Shown: positions 1-8,090, numbered from the stretch's first letter. The stretch: 64,000 nucleotides of DNA from Pseudomonas frederiksbergensis (GCF_003732705.1 NZ_MOBR01000019.1:175490-239489), one strand, 5' to 3'. Made by a program: numbers and translations. Notes: generated from the sequence alone by a model not told the origin.

Positions 1-459
1 ACAAAGCCACTCTTGGTATGTGGCAGCTCCACCAGGCTGCTTGAGTAGCGACCATGGGAAAACCAGTTTAATGTGGGAGCGGATCTGATCTCCGTGAATT
101 TCAAAAGAATTGAGCATAGATAATCTATACTCATCAGCCTGAGTGGACTCGGCAGCACTACCCAAAAGCCAACTAAATTCGTCATTTGAATCGGTTTTTG
201 AAATTTGCTCGCGAACCTTGTTGAAACTGGCATCGGTCAGCTTTTTCCGTTTACGATAAAACATTCCTTTCAAGAGCGGTTGAAACTCTTCGTAAAATCG
301 TGCAAAGCACTCATCTATTTTGCTCTTCGTTTCCCGCGTGTATCCTTTCTTAAAATATAATGTGATGATTAATCCCAGTCTTACCACTGGCGTACCATCG
401 GGCAATTCAAAAGACAAGTCAGCAGCGCGGTCTTCTAGGTTTTTTAATGATTTATTCAC
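1..459 (-). CDS. Type VI immunity protein, DUF3396/TsiV3-like (3' end outside window)
   Basis: Partial gene: 153 codons are visible before it runs off base 1. I start it at the GTG at 457-459, 12 bases beyond the effector stop; an in-frame TTG directly after that stop is the alternative. The translation has a hydrophobic strand reading VVRLGLIITLYFKKGY near the N-terminus, then a charged helix, and near the cut end FEIHGDQIRSHIKLVFPWSLL. This resembles DUF3396 (PF11876) proteins, which serve as immunity partners of type VI effectors. Position strengthens the call: it directly follows a VRR-NUC effector gene, which follows vgrG. The likely role is to bind and neutralise that nuclease in the cytoplasm of the producer and its kin. 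No signal peptide is visible, which suits a cytoplasmic nuclease target. Confidence 0.72.
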   Translation of the reverse strand, partial: MNKSLKNLEDRAADLSFELPDGTPVVRLGLIITLYFKKGYTRETKSKIDECFARFYEEFQPLLKGMFYRKRKKLTDASFNKVREQISKTDSNDEFSWLLGSAAESTQADEYRLSMLNSFEIHGDQIRSHIKLVFPWSLLKQPGGAATYQEWLC

Positions 460-471
460 ATCGGTTCTCAA

Positions 472-1755
472 TCAAAAATTCAGTGCTTGGCGCGGAACTG
501 GACTGGTAGCAAGTTTTGCTAGTATTGCTGCCAGAACAACCCAGGATTGCGCGGCTATTTCAATTATCGCTAACAATCCTGTTAGAAGAGCTGCTGGTAT
601 CGCAGCGGCGACTATCAATTCACCAATGACAATGATCACCACCGCCGTAGCAACTATTTTGCCAATATTCATTAGTAGTTGCACCCAATTAACTTCACGC
701 AGAGCCTCTAGCGTCAAATCGGTGTAGCGCTGAACTTCCTGCCAAATGGCGCGGAGTTGATCATCGGTCCAGCGTAATATTTTCCCACCGGTTTCGCTGA
801 CCCACTCCCAAGCTTTTTGTGATTCTCGACGTACCCATTCACCTTTAGTGCTCAACCACGTTTGGGCGTCTTGCAAATGCTGCTGAAACTCTTGCGATAG
901 TTGCCGGATGCCTTTAGCACCTTCTTCTAAAAGGCTGTCTACCGCTGATTGCACTTGCTGGGTCCAGTTTTCAACAAGCGCTGGCGCTGGCGTTGGTTCT
1001 GGACCGTATACAGGAACGGGCACTGGAGCAGGTCTTGGCGGTACCAATGAGGGCCATTGCAATGGATTGAAGTAGCCGGTCGGTTTGTGCTCTTTGTTGT
1101 ACTCCTTGTCGCGCTCGCGATCATCTTTGTCCCGGCAGTCGCTAATCTCCAGTACAGAGAACCGGTCACTACCACCAGCTATACGCAGGTAGGCTCGTTC
1201 CTGTTCCTGCGAAAGCTCGTCGTTGGGGAATTTGACCTCGACCAACCGTTCCAAGTTATCTGGATGCATGACTCCTTCGTGGTCAGGGCCAGCCCGTCCA
1301 GGCCAGCGAAGCGCACGACTTTTCACAATCATGACGTCTGGTCGACGCAATAGTCCCTTGGTATTGCCCACCGGAAAGAAGGTTAACGTATGACGTCGAT
1401 CCGGATCAGGTACTTGCCCAGGGAGCGAGAGCGAGGTACTGAGAAACGGTTTCGGTGGGTTCGGTGGTATCGGGGTCATGTCGAAACTGACCTCGGCTTT
1501 GTAATTCCAGCGGAAATCCCAACGATACTCGTCAGCACGGATCAAACCGCTCATGACCAGCTGTTTCAACTTTACTTCCGTAATTTCCCCATTGGGGAGT
1601 AGCTTGATCGACAGCCGTGGAAAACGAGCAGCGTAATTAGCTTTTTCCATCAAGTAAGGTTTGTTGGTGGGACTCGGTAATTTAGCTCTTGTCTCCGTGC
1701 CCTCAATACTCGTCGTGGTGCATCCCTGCGGTGTCTGCGGTTGGATAGTAGCCAT
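472..1755 (-). CDS. VRR-NUC domain type VI secretion effector nuclease
   Basis: 427 aa. The PD-(D/E)xK nuclease signature of the VRR-NUC family is readable: RRPD (Pro139-Asp140), then LVEVKFPND with Glu173 and Lys175, then a conserved-looking QE...AYLRIAG helix. A proline-rich linker (about 235-260) separates the nuclease from an amphipathic helical part (about 265-360) and a strongly hydrophobic stretch (about 365-420) that could form membrane-inserting helices. It starts one base after the vgrG stop, and a GGAGGG ribosome site lies inside the end of vgrG, so the two are probably translationally coupled. VRR-NUC effectors delivered by VgrG are known antibacterial DNases (TseV type). The C-terminal hydrophobic tail is odd for a nuclease and may serve loading or membrane passage. 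Delivery by the upstream VgrG is inferred from position. Confidence 0.85.
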   Translation of the reverse strand: MATIQPQTPQGCTTTSIEGTETRAKLPSPTNKPYLMEKANYAARFPRLSIKLLPNGEITEVKLKQLVMSGLIRADEYRWDFRWNYKAEVSFDMTPIPPNPPKPFLSTSLSLPGQVPDPDRRHTLTFFPVGNTKGLLRRPDVMIVKSRALRWPGRAGPDHEGVMHPDNLERLVEVKFPNDELSQEQERAYLRIAGGSDRFSVLEISDCRDKDDRERDKEYNKEHKPTGYFNPLQWPSLVPPRPAPVPVPVYGPEPTPAPALVENWTQQVQSAVDSLLEEGAKGIRQLSQEFQQHLQDAQTWLSTKGEWVRRESQKAWEWVSETGGKILRWTDDQLRAIWQEVQRYTDLTLEALREVNWVQLLMNIGKIVATAVVIIVIGELIVAAAIPAALLTGLLAIIEIAAQSWVVLAAILAKLATSPVPRQALNF

Positions 1756-1756
1756 G

Positions 1757-4003
1757 TTATTCGCCCTCCGAGTTGGCGTTTCGATAGTCGAGACTCATTT
1801 CTCTGGGGGCACTCTCACCGGCCCTTATTAATGGCTCTAATGGTTCAGGTTTGCGGATAGGCGTCATAAGGTCCACTTCAGCTGGATCGCTACTGTGCAC
1901 CAAGAAGGTCTTGCCTTCGTCGTTCGTGTAGCCCGTCAGACGGCTCCCGTCGGAACGTTTGAGGGTGTAGGGCGTGCCGACCAAGGGTTCGCCAGTATTG
2001 TCATCCACCAGAACATACCGGGCCTTGTGGCTGCGTGGAGCCCCTTTTAAGAGTTGACCGGCCTTGTCCTTGTCGGCATCACCCGGCAGCAACGGACCCA
2101 GTATCTTGATTCCTGAGCCGGAACCTGGCCCGCCACCCGAATTGACCTTGACGCTTGCCCCGCTGACCGTCACGCCACCCGCATCAACCTTTACAAAGCT
2201 GCCCCCTGCTTTCGCGGTCAATTCCATGCCGCCTTCCACAACGACCTTTTCGCCGGCGTGGTAGTGAATTTCTTGACCTGCTTCGATGAATAGCCCCGTA
2301 CCGACTTTGACATGCTGTGTCTGGCCGACAGTCAGATGATCGTCAGCACGAGCTTCGGATTTTCGGTCGGCGTGGGTGATGCGATGTTCTTCAGACTTGA
2401 ATTCGCTGAGAGTGTTGGCTTCAACCGTATCGTGACGTTCGTTGCCTACCCGAATCTTCTGATCGTGCTCGATGTTTTCGTCCCAATCACGTTGGGCATG
2501 CAGGAATATTTGCTCCTGACCTTTTTTGTCTTCTATGCGTAGCTCATTGAAACCCTTACCGCCCGGTGAGCTGAGAGTTTTAAACACGCTGCGGGTTTTA
2601 TTTGCCGGTAGGTCGTAAGGTACGACGTTCTCTTTGTGAAAGAGGCAGCCAGTGACCAGTGGCTGGTCGGGGTCACCTTCAAGGAACGTCACCAGTACTT
2701 CCATGCCGATGCGTGGGACTGCAATGCCGCCGGATGCCACTCCCGCCCAGCCGCTAGCCACTCGTAGCCAACAACTGGTGTTGTCATCGGCTTGGCCTAA
2801 ACGATCCCAGCGAAATTGCACCTTAATTCGACCGTATTGATCGCAGTGAATTTCTTCACCCTTGGGGCCGGTGACTACTGCGGTCTGACTACCCAATATT
2901 TTGGGTTTTTGGTGGTCAAGTGGTGGTCGGTAATTGGCATCCCAAGGAGTAGCCAGAAACCGGTTACGGTAGCCCTGTTGGAAGTTGTCCTTGTTATTGC
3001 TGATGTCGCTGGTGATCGACTCACCGAGTACCTGCGGTTGCTTGCCTTCGTGGATCACTTCCAGCAGTAGCCAGAGGTCGTTCCATTGGTTGCAGGGATG
3101 ATCACTCAGGGGTAGAAAATGCCCAGTAGTCAGCGAGGGCTCATCACCTTTACCTTCAGCCAATTGGTAATCGCTGCGATGCCGTTCGAGTGCACGGGTT
3201 GCCAATCGCTTACCACGTTCGCGATGGGTAAAGCGGCCAGGGTAGTCATAGTCTTCCAAGTCTGGCAGGAAGTCGCTTTTGGCGGTGCCTTCGGGTAGCA
3301 GACTTGGCTTTTCAAAGTCATAGTCGCGACGACTGACCCGAGTGGTACGGGTTTCTAGCCGCAGGTTGAAACGATTGATTACCGGCTTCTCTGCGGCCAT
3401 CCCAGAGTCTTGCATATAGGCCACGGGCACCAGCTTGCGAAACACCGTCTGGTCATCACCAAATACCAGCTTGTGCGCTTGGGAGCTGTGCTGGAAGTGG
3501 AAGTGAATGCCCTCTTCTTCGCATAGACGCTGGATGAAATGCAGATCGGATTCGTCGTACTGGGTGCAGTAACCACGTTCGGGATAGATTGTGCCGAGTT
3601 GAAAACTGTAGGCATCAGAAAAAATGCCGCGTGCTTCCAATACCTGAGCGATGATCTTCGGTACGGTAAGGTGTTGAAAAATTCGTTGGTCGCAGGTATG
3701 AGCCAGATAGCTCAGTTGCGGCTTCAACGTGATGCTGTAGCGTGTCAGGCGCTTGCCGGAGTCCCCTTGAGCAACGCGATATACCACGCCATGGGCGATG
3801 CCCTTCCCGGTGGAACCAAAGGTTAGGCAGGCGGTTTTGTGAAGCAGTTCTTCAAGCTTTAGATCTGGTCGTGCGCTGACCAACTCGATTTCAAAACTAT
3901 ACGGCTGATTTAAGGCTTCGCGGCCGACGAAACTCAGAACTTGAAGGTCTGCGGACACACCGTCAAGGACCAGGGAAATGTGCGTTGCATTTGCGTCCAG
4001 CAT
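1757..4003 (-). CDS. vgrG: Type VI secretion spike protein VgrG with C-terminal TTR-like extension
   Basis: About 748 aa from the ATG at 4001-4003. I chose this start because the following MLDANATHISLVLDG matches the usual VgrG N-terminus. The open frame extends 28 codons upstream to a TTG at 4087 that has an AGGTGA 10 bases before it, so the longer form is possible. Domains in order: gp27-like region, gp5/OB-fold region (EIHCDQYGRIKVQFRWDR), a DUF2345-type needle of repeating polar residues (HADRKSEARADDHLTVG), then a C-terminal extension (DNTGEPLVGTPYTL, YTNDEGKT) resembling transthyretin-like domains that bind cargo effectors. It sits at the secreted tip of the Hcp tube and pierces the target envelope. 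No other T6SS structural gene is in the window, so this is an orphan vgrG module. The stop lies one base before the effector ATG. Confidence 0.93.
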   Translation of the reverse strand: MLDANATHISLVLDGVSADLQVLSFVGREALNQPYSFEIELVSARPDLKLEELLHKTACLTFGSTGKGIAHGVVYRVAQGDSGKRLTRYSITLKPQLSYLAHTCDQRIFQHLTVPKIIAQVLEARGIFSDAYSFQLGTIYPERGYCTQYDESDLHFIQRLCEEEGIHFHFQHSSQAHKLVFGDDQTVFRKLVPVAYMQDSGMAAEKPVINRFNLRLETRTTRVSRRDYDFEKPSLLPEGTAKSDFLPDLEDYDYPGRFTHRERGKRLATRALERHRSDYQLAEGKGDEPSLTTGHFLPLSDHPCNQWNDLWLLLEVIHEGKQPQVLGESITSDISNNKDNFQQGYRNRFLATPWDANYRPPLDHQKPKILGSQTAVVTGPKGEEIHCDQYGRIKVQFRWDRLGQADDNTSCWLRVASGWAGVASGGIAVPRIGMEVLVTFLEGDPDQPLVTGCLFHKENVVPYDLPANKTRSVFKTLSSPGGKGFNELRIEDKKGQEQIFLHAQRDWDENIEHDQKIRVGNERHDTVEANTLSEFKSEEHRITHADRKSEARADDHLTVGQTQHVKVGTGLFIEAGQEIHYHAGEKVVVEGGMELTAKAGGSFVKVDAGGVTVSGASVKVNSGGGPGSGSGIKILGPLLPGDADKDKAGQLLKGAPRSHKARYVLVDDNTGEPLVGTPYTLKRSDGSRLTGYTNDEGKTFLVHSSDPAEVDLMTPIRKPEPLEPLIRAGESAPREMSLDYRNANSEGE

Positions 4004-4179
4004 GCCGTTATCCAATCCATGAAAATCGGCCTTGATGGTGCATGAGCGAAGTAAAGGCTTCAATAGGGACGTGACCACCAACGACAAAATCAGAATTCAC
4101 CTATGATCCTTTTCCTTAATGAACGATTGGAGTTAGCGGTTTCTCCGCCCACTCTTATGTGCACAACCATTAACAATTG

Positions 4180-4209
4180 GCTCGCCCTACCGAAGGGAGA
4201 AGCGAGCCA
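4180..4209. terminator. Hairpin between the Gp2-like gene and vgrG, possible terminator
   Basis: Seven-base perfect arms GGCTCGC and GCGAGCC with an inner CCT/AGG pairing. It lies about 85-110 bases past the stop of the minus-strand Gp2-like gene and ahead of vgrG. No clear U-run follows on either strand, so factor-independent termination is uncertain. The rest of 4004-4291 shows no gene I can support. Confidence 0.35.
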
Positions 4210-4291
4210 TCAATTTCGTAAACCCAAGCGACAAGACACCGGAATCGAATACCCAGCCACTCCTAGTGAGCGGCCGTGCATCGATCCACCA

Positions 4292-4948
4292 TCAGAGCCT
4301 GCTCGCCCCAAAAGCATGCTGACCATCCCCATAGACCTTTGTCGCAGCCTTGCAGAGATAACTGGCTCGATTGAAGAGCTCTGCCTGGCTACCAGCATCA
4401 TCACGGCGCAAGTAGTACACCGCGTTATCAGGCACGTGAATCAGTCCAGAGACGGCCTCTAGGGGCAGCCCCAACGCACTCGCCCAAGCCTCGTCTAGCC
4501 TACTGCACATGTTGTCCCTCACAGAGTCCCGCTTACCCAGCGTATGGAACGCTTCCTGATTCAATAGAAAGAGGAGGTGATAGTGAGGACGGCCGTGACT
4601 GCCGACCTCTCGCGCCCATACATAACGAACCTTGCAATTATGAACGCGGATATTATTTTTAGCAGCGACATGTTGAGCATGCTTGAGCTTTGCCTTGAAG
4701 GACTCAATGAAATGTTTAATTACTGTGTTTGTGCAGGCATCGTCTGACAGGTCCATCCCAGCAGGTAATCTTGGGTCAACCCTGAAAGCAAAGACCCTTG
4801 GATAATCTCCAAGGGCATTTGCCATTGTCGCTCTCAGGATGTGTAGATACTCGATAACGAATGGCCCTTTATCAGCTTGAATAGGTAATCCTTCGAACTC
4901 ACTTCCGTTTAGAAGGTGCAGATTTGTGTTACTTGGATGTCGAGGCAT
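4292..4948 (-). CDS. Inovirus Gp2 family / YagK-YfjJ domain protein (replication-like)
   Basis: 218 aa. The core has YVWAREVGSHGRPHYHLLFLLN, carrying a HxH-type metal motif inside a palm-like strand; the flanks read NCKVRYVW and AVYYLRRDD. This pattern belongs to the 'inovirus Gp2' or YagK_YfjJ_C family found in P4-like satellites and cryptic prophages (YfjJ of CP4-57), where rolling-circle-like replication or processing is suspected but not firmly shown. An AlpA-like gene lies upstream on the same strand, the same pairing as in CP4-type elements. Base composition is poorer in G+C than the core genes. No integrase or capsid gene accompanies it, so it is probably a relic or a mobilised fragment. 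The long non-coding leader holds a perfect palindrome (5037-5069) that could be its target. Confidence 0.75.
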   Translation of the reverse strand: MPRHPSNTNLHLLNGSEFEGLPIQADKGPFVIEYLHILRATMANALGDYPRVFAFRVDPRLPAGMDLSDDACTNTVIKHFIESFKAKLKHAQHVAAKNNIRVHNCKVRYVWAREVGSHGRPHYHLLFLLNQEAFHTLGKRDSVRDNMCSRLDEAWASALGLPLEAVSGLIHVPDNAVYYLRRDDAGSQAELFNRASYLCKAATKVYGDGQHAFGASRL

Positions 4949-5317
4949 GATTGCTACTCACTGTATTCAGAGTTATACATTCAGCACAACGAGTATGTTT
5001 TAACAGCCTGCACCCCACTCCACCTTCAACCACACACTAGCTAGACTTGGTTAAACCAAGTCTAGCTAGATGATGAATGATAGAGCTAACGCGCAAGACA
5101 GATAACCATCACTTAATAGATGGGCACATAAAGAATACAAGTCTTAGCAAAGAACATATAAAGCATAATACCCACGCCGACACACCCCTTCCCTGAATTG
5201 GTTCCTCCCCCCTACACAAACTTTAGTCGAAGATGATAAAACCTTAAAAATACAACTCTGACAAAAAACCATCATGACTGGGAATTATCCCAGCCATGAC
5301 AAACTGATACTACCTCA
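4949..5317. other. AT-rich non-coding leader between alpA-like and Gp2-like genes
   Basis: Roughly 370 bases with no convincing reading frame. It contains the 33-base palindrome described separately and several A/T-rich tracts that could serve as promoters for the Gp2-like gene. I see no tRNA-like fold. Confidence 0.6.
5037..5069. repeat. Perfect 15-bp inverted repeat with 3-base loop
   Basis: Left arm CTAGCTAGACTTGGT, loop TAA, right arm ACCAAGTCTAGCTAG; all 15 pairs match. It sits 89 bases upstream of the Gp2-like start codon and about 250 bases beyond the alpA-like stop. Neither strand has a U-run after it, so an intrinsic terminator is unlikely. Given the neighbouring replication-type gene, a replication origin, nick site or operator is a reasonable guess; nothing in the sequence decides between these. 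Confidence 0.85.
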
Positions 5318-5524
5318 CTAAATACCGCTTACACCTTGCTTCTGATTATCACGCTCTTCAATTCGCGATAGAATCCATTCATGCACTTCCCCCTCCACCC
5401 AAGCGACGCAACGCTCACCTAACGATACCGGCTTGGGAAACTCACCCTCCGAAATGAATTTATAAATGGTCGAGCGTGCCAAGCCAGTCGAATCGATAAC
5501 TTCTTTCAGGCGAATTAATCTCAT
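5318..5524 (-). CDS. AlpA-family phage-type transcriptional regulator
   Basis: 68 aa from the ATG at 5522-5524, chosen because AGGAG lies eight bases upstream; a GTG three codons earlier is also open. The sequence MRLIRLKEVIDSTGLARSTIYKFISEGEFPKP followed by VAWVEGEVHEWI is the MerR-like winged helix of AlpA excisionase/regulator proteins. The N-terminal part is the DNA-reading helix-turn-helix; the GER..AW segment is the wing. In CP4-57 AlpA activates the integrase gene; here no integrase is present, so its remaining target may be its own promoter or the Gp2-like gene downstream. It is a marker of satellite or island DNA. Confidence 0.85.
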   Translation of the reverse strand: MRLIRLKEVIDSTGLARSTIYKFISEGEFPKPVSLGERCVAWVEGEVHEWILSRIEERDNQKQGVSGI

Positions 5525-5917
5525 GAACCGCACTCCTCATATTCGTTCAGAGGATTCGCAAGATCGGTTAGGTTTAACTGCCATAAGAGTCGTCGGCCTA
5601 GGGTCTGAAGCTTTCGCGCACGCACCAAAACCAACCGACCCACTTACTCATAAATTTGTCAGCAGGGTCAGACTTAGGAAGGCGCAGAACCACAGCAGGA
5701 AAAGCTCTACAGCCGCGCGCGCTCCTAAACTGACCAGAAGGAGCATGGCGGGGCCGACGTGACAGCCAAGCCACATCTTGAATCAGCAAAGGAAAACCCG
5801 AAAATCCAGACATTAAAACCTCTAGAGAACATCTTCAACACCTCAAAAATACGTCATAAACACTTCTCAAAACCTCATAAAAATGATACATACAACCTTT
5901 ATTGAATCGAGGTGAAT
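5525..5917. other. Intergenic region between divergent accessory genes
   Basis: About 390 bases between the alpA-like gene and the rightward unknown gene. The part near 5640-5760 is GC-richer and open on both strands, but neither frame has a ribosome site or a recognisable product. The part from 5815 to 5910 is strongly A/T-rich and probably carries the promoter of the next gene. Confidence 0.5.
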
Positions 5918-6769
5918 ATGAGGAAAATCTTCAATGACCACTTATCTAAGGTACTTAACGAAAAGGAATACAATCTTAGAAATGATTATTGGCTCTGGCT
6001 TCACTTAATTCTCAACAACTTCAACTTACTTCCCTACGATACGGATACGCAAGGGATGCGAGACAAGATGGCCATTGCCATTGAGGAAGACACCACCAGA
6101 AACAATGCGGATATAATAAAAAACAGAAGGACCGAACAACTTCTTCCAACCAATGAATTCGACTGGATAAATGAGGGCGAACGGCAAGTTGAATGGCTAA
6201 GAACAAAGACCTTCACATTCATAGGCGAATACAACTTTCCTCCGCCTAGTGGGCTAGAAGGAAAAGATTTACTGATAGCAAAAATCGATCTATGGGCTGT
6301 CGACATCAGCAAAAAAAAATTGGCATTGAGCGTACTTAAGGCTCAATGGACTGCGCACAAAAAAGGGGACATCATTTTTCGATGGTTCAAAGATGACGAT
6401 CAAAAGTGTTTATTAGCCTGGGAGTGGTTATCAAAGCATAGCCAACCTCACGCGCCCCCTCCGCAACGCTTCGAAAATTACGACGGATTATTGATTTTCT
6501 TCGACAACAACAACTTAATACACGAACAAAAACTCTTGTACATTGAGAAAATAAGAAAGAGCTGGAATCAAAAAAATTATCGCAAAAGTCAAAACGGCAA
6601 GAACCAGTACAACTTCATTCTTTCAGACAAGTCGATAGGCCGCCTAGACAAACTTTGCGACGCCTACGACCTCAGCCGCGCCAAGATTCTAGATATCTTA
6701 TTAAAAATGGAAGCCGAGCAAAATCGATATTTGCCCGAGCGAATAAGACTGCTAAAAGATGAGTCGTAA
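5918..6769 (+). CDS. Unknown AT-rich accessory protein with ribbon-helix-helix-like C-terminus
   Basis: 283 aa from the ATG at 5918, which has GAGG five bases upstream; the GTG at 5912 lies inside that ribosome site. I do not recognise the family. The N-terminal two-thirds is acidic and aromatic (NDYWLWLHLIL, EGERQVEWLRTKTF, LLAWEWLSKH), with no signal peptide or membrane helix. The middle has IAKIDLWAVDISKKKLALSVLKAQW. The last 60 residues (YNFILSDKSIGRLDKLCDAYDLSRAKILDILL) look like a strand followed by two helices, as in ribbon-helix-helix DNA binders. Codon use is far richer in A/T than the flanking chromosome, which indicates foreign origin. It stands alone, divergent from alpA. Regulator, or cargo/defence gene of the satellite, are both possible; no function is claimed. 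Confidence 0.6.
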   Translation: MRKIFNDHLSKVLNEKEYNLRNDYWLWLHLILNNFNLLPYDTDTQGMRDKMAIAIEEDTTRNNADIIKNRRTEQLLPTNEFDWINEGERQVEWLRTKTFTFIGEYNFPPPSGLEGKDLLIAKIDLWAVDISKKKLALSVLKAQWTAHKKGDIIFRWFKDDDQKCLLAWEWLSKHSQPHAPPPQRFENYDGLLIFFDNNNLIHEQKLLYIEKIRKSWNQKNYRKSQNGKNQYNFILSDKSIGRLDKLCDAYDLSRAKILDILLKMEAEQNRYLPERIRLLKDES

Positions 6770-7319
6770 CTCCTCACGTAGTCACTAACAAGCAACGCCG
6801 CCGATAACAACACTAGACGCGGCACGCTACGCCCTAACATCAGGATTTTTCTAAAAATTTAAAACTTACCATTTCCACACAAAAGCGTGGATTGAAGGGC
6901 ATTAGAATGTTCATACACCATGATCCCCCCGCTGTACACCAGCCCCGTAAGGCAGGCTCCAGAGAAGCCGGTTGGTCCGGCCCACAGCACTAGATGCTTG
7001 ATCCGGGGTAGAGGCAGCCGTACTTACTCCAACCAACGCCACATAAGAAGCCATGACTGTGGTTCGGTAAATCCCTCGGTTAAATTCCATAAAAGCATTA
7101 AGCTCAGGCCACGCATCCGAGACTGGTCGCAGGTTCGAATCCCGAGTGAGTCGAGGCAGCTACGGCGAGTAGTCCATCACACTGATGATTGATAACGCTT
7201 AGAAAAACGGTATTCCAAATGGTATTCCACAACAAAATAAAAACCAAAAATACCATTGAAAATCATTAGGTTATCAGATCAATTCAGATTACCCCGGCCC
7301 ACCAAACACGAAGCAAACC
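6770..7319. other. Non-coding boundary region of the accessory element, tRNA T-arm-like trace
   Basis: No supported gene. At 7130-7144 the string CAGGTTCGAATCCCG has the T-loop consensus of a tRNA, but the stem pairs poorly and no acceptor, D-arm or anticodon arm can be built around it, so it is at most a remnant. Two direct copies of GGTATTCC lie at 7209-7216 and 7221-7228. Together with the hairpin at 7320 this could be the scar of an integration site. Confidence 0.35.
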
Positions 7320-7342
7320 AAAACCCGCCAAGTGCGGGTTTT
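7320..7342. terminator. Intrinsic terminator hairpin
   Basis: AAAACCCGC, loop CAAGT, GCGGGTTTT: nine perfect pairs with A-run before and T-run after, so usable in both directions. No gene ends just before it on the plus strand, which suggests that the transcript it served (possibly a lost tRNA) has been deleted. Confidence 0.7.
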
Positions 7343-7368
7343 GTTGCATCTGGAGAACGACAATCCCC

Positions 7369-7400
7369 CGTGGGAGCGAGCCTGCTCGCGAAGAGGCCCA
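7369..7400. repeat. Single Pseudomonas REP element
   Basis: A GTGGGAGCGAGCCTGCTCGC core with the following GAAGAGGCC tail, typical of the short palindromic REP repeats of this genus. It lies between the terminator and the isochorismatase-like gene. Confidence 0.75.
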
Positions 7401-7466
7401 CCCGACCAATACAAAACATCGCAGTCCCAGATGTCTCGGTCGCTGCAGCCATCCAGGGAGTAGCCC

Positions 7467-7928
7467 ATGCACCAAGCCCTCCTCATCATCGACGTCCAAC
7501 CCAGCTTCGCCCCGCCTCAATGGCTGATCGACGGCATCCAGGTACTTATTGGCACCCTGCCCAGCGTCGCCACCGTCGAACGCCACGACGAATCGAAAAC
7601 CCCCTTCCAGAAACAATTCGGCTGGCACCCGGCACCCGACGACGAAAGCCTGATCCAGGCCGATCGCATCTTCATCAAGCACGGCTATACGCCGACGCCG
7701 GAAACCATCGAGTATCTGAAAAGCCTGAAGGTGGATCGGGTATTGGTCTGCGGATTACAAACCGAAACCTGCTGCCTGGCGGCCGGGTTTGCGTTGTTCG
7801 ATGCCGGGTTGCAGCCGACGTTGATTACAGATCTGACGGTGGGATCGTCACTGGATCGCACGGGCGTGCTGGGGGTGCGGCTTTGGGAGCACCATTTCGG
7901 GCACACGGTGAGGTCGGGTGAGTTGTAA
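7467..7928 (+). CDS. Isochorismatase-family cysteine hydrolase
   Basis: 153 aa. The isochorismatase-like triad is visible: Asp9 in LLIIDVQ, Lys71 in RIFIKHGY, and Cys102 in the GLQTETCC nucleophile motif. It ends with the usual ITDLTVGSS region. The protein is shorter than the usual 180-210 aa of the family, lacking part of the cap. GGGAG lies about seven bases before the ATG. Such enzymes hydrolyse amides or vinyl ethers (nicotinamide, carbamoyl or isochorismate-like substrates); the substrate here cannot be told. Cytoplasmic, no signal peptide. A degraded second copy of a closely related gene lies at 10130-10284. Confidence 0.88.
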   Translation: MHQALLIIDVQPSFAPPQWLIDGIQVLIGTLPSVATVERHDESKTPFQKQFGWHPAPDDESLIQADRIFIKHGYTPTPETIEYLKSLKVDRVLVCGLQTETCCLAAGFALFDAGLQPTLITDLTVGSSLDRTGVLGVRLWEHHFGHTVRSGEL

Positions 7929-8090
7929 GTCCTACACATCACGTCCTAGGACATTTCCCTCAAGTTGTGTCGAACTCCATGAAGTATCGAGCAACCGCCC
8001 GAGAAGATAACCTCCGATTTGTGTTGCAACCCGGCGAACGGTTCTAACAGGCCGTAAAGCGTGGGATCCCCAACCTTCCGGAGTTCTTCC

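Noticed and set aside
4003..4087. TTG-initiated N-terminal extension of VgrG
   Set aside because: VgrG proteins begin at MxDANATH; the extra 28 residues have no counterpart I know. Kept only as an alternative because of the AGGTGA upstream.
5598..5813. Small minus-strand gene between alpA-like and the unknown gene
   Set aside because: No ribosome site, and both strands are open; composition is Arg/Pro-rich shadow type.
7124..7150. tRNA gene
   Set aside because: Only a T-loop-like string; no cloverleaf can be drawn.
6920..7192. 90-codon plus-strand frame in the boundary region
   Set aside because: No ribosome site and no recognisable product; covers the T-arm-like trace.
7256..7921. Long plus-strand frame overlapping the isochorismatase gene
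   Set aside because: It crosses the REP and the true gene in another frame; no domain and no ribosome site.
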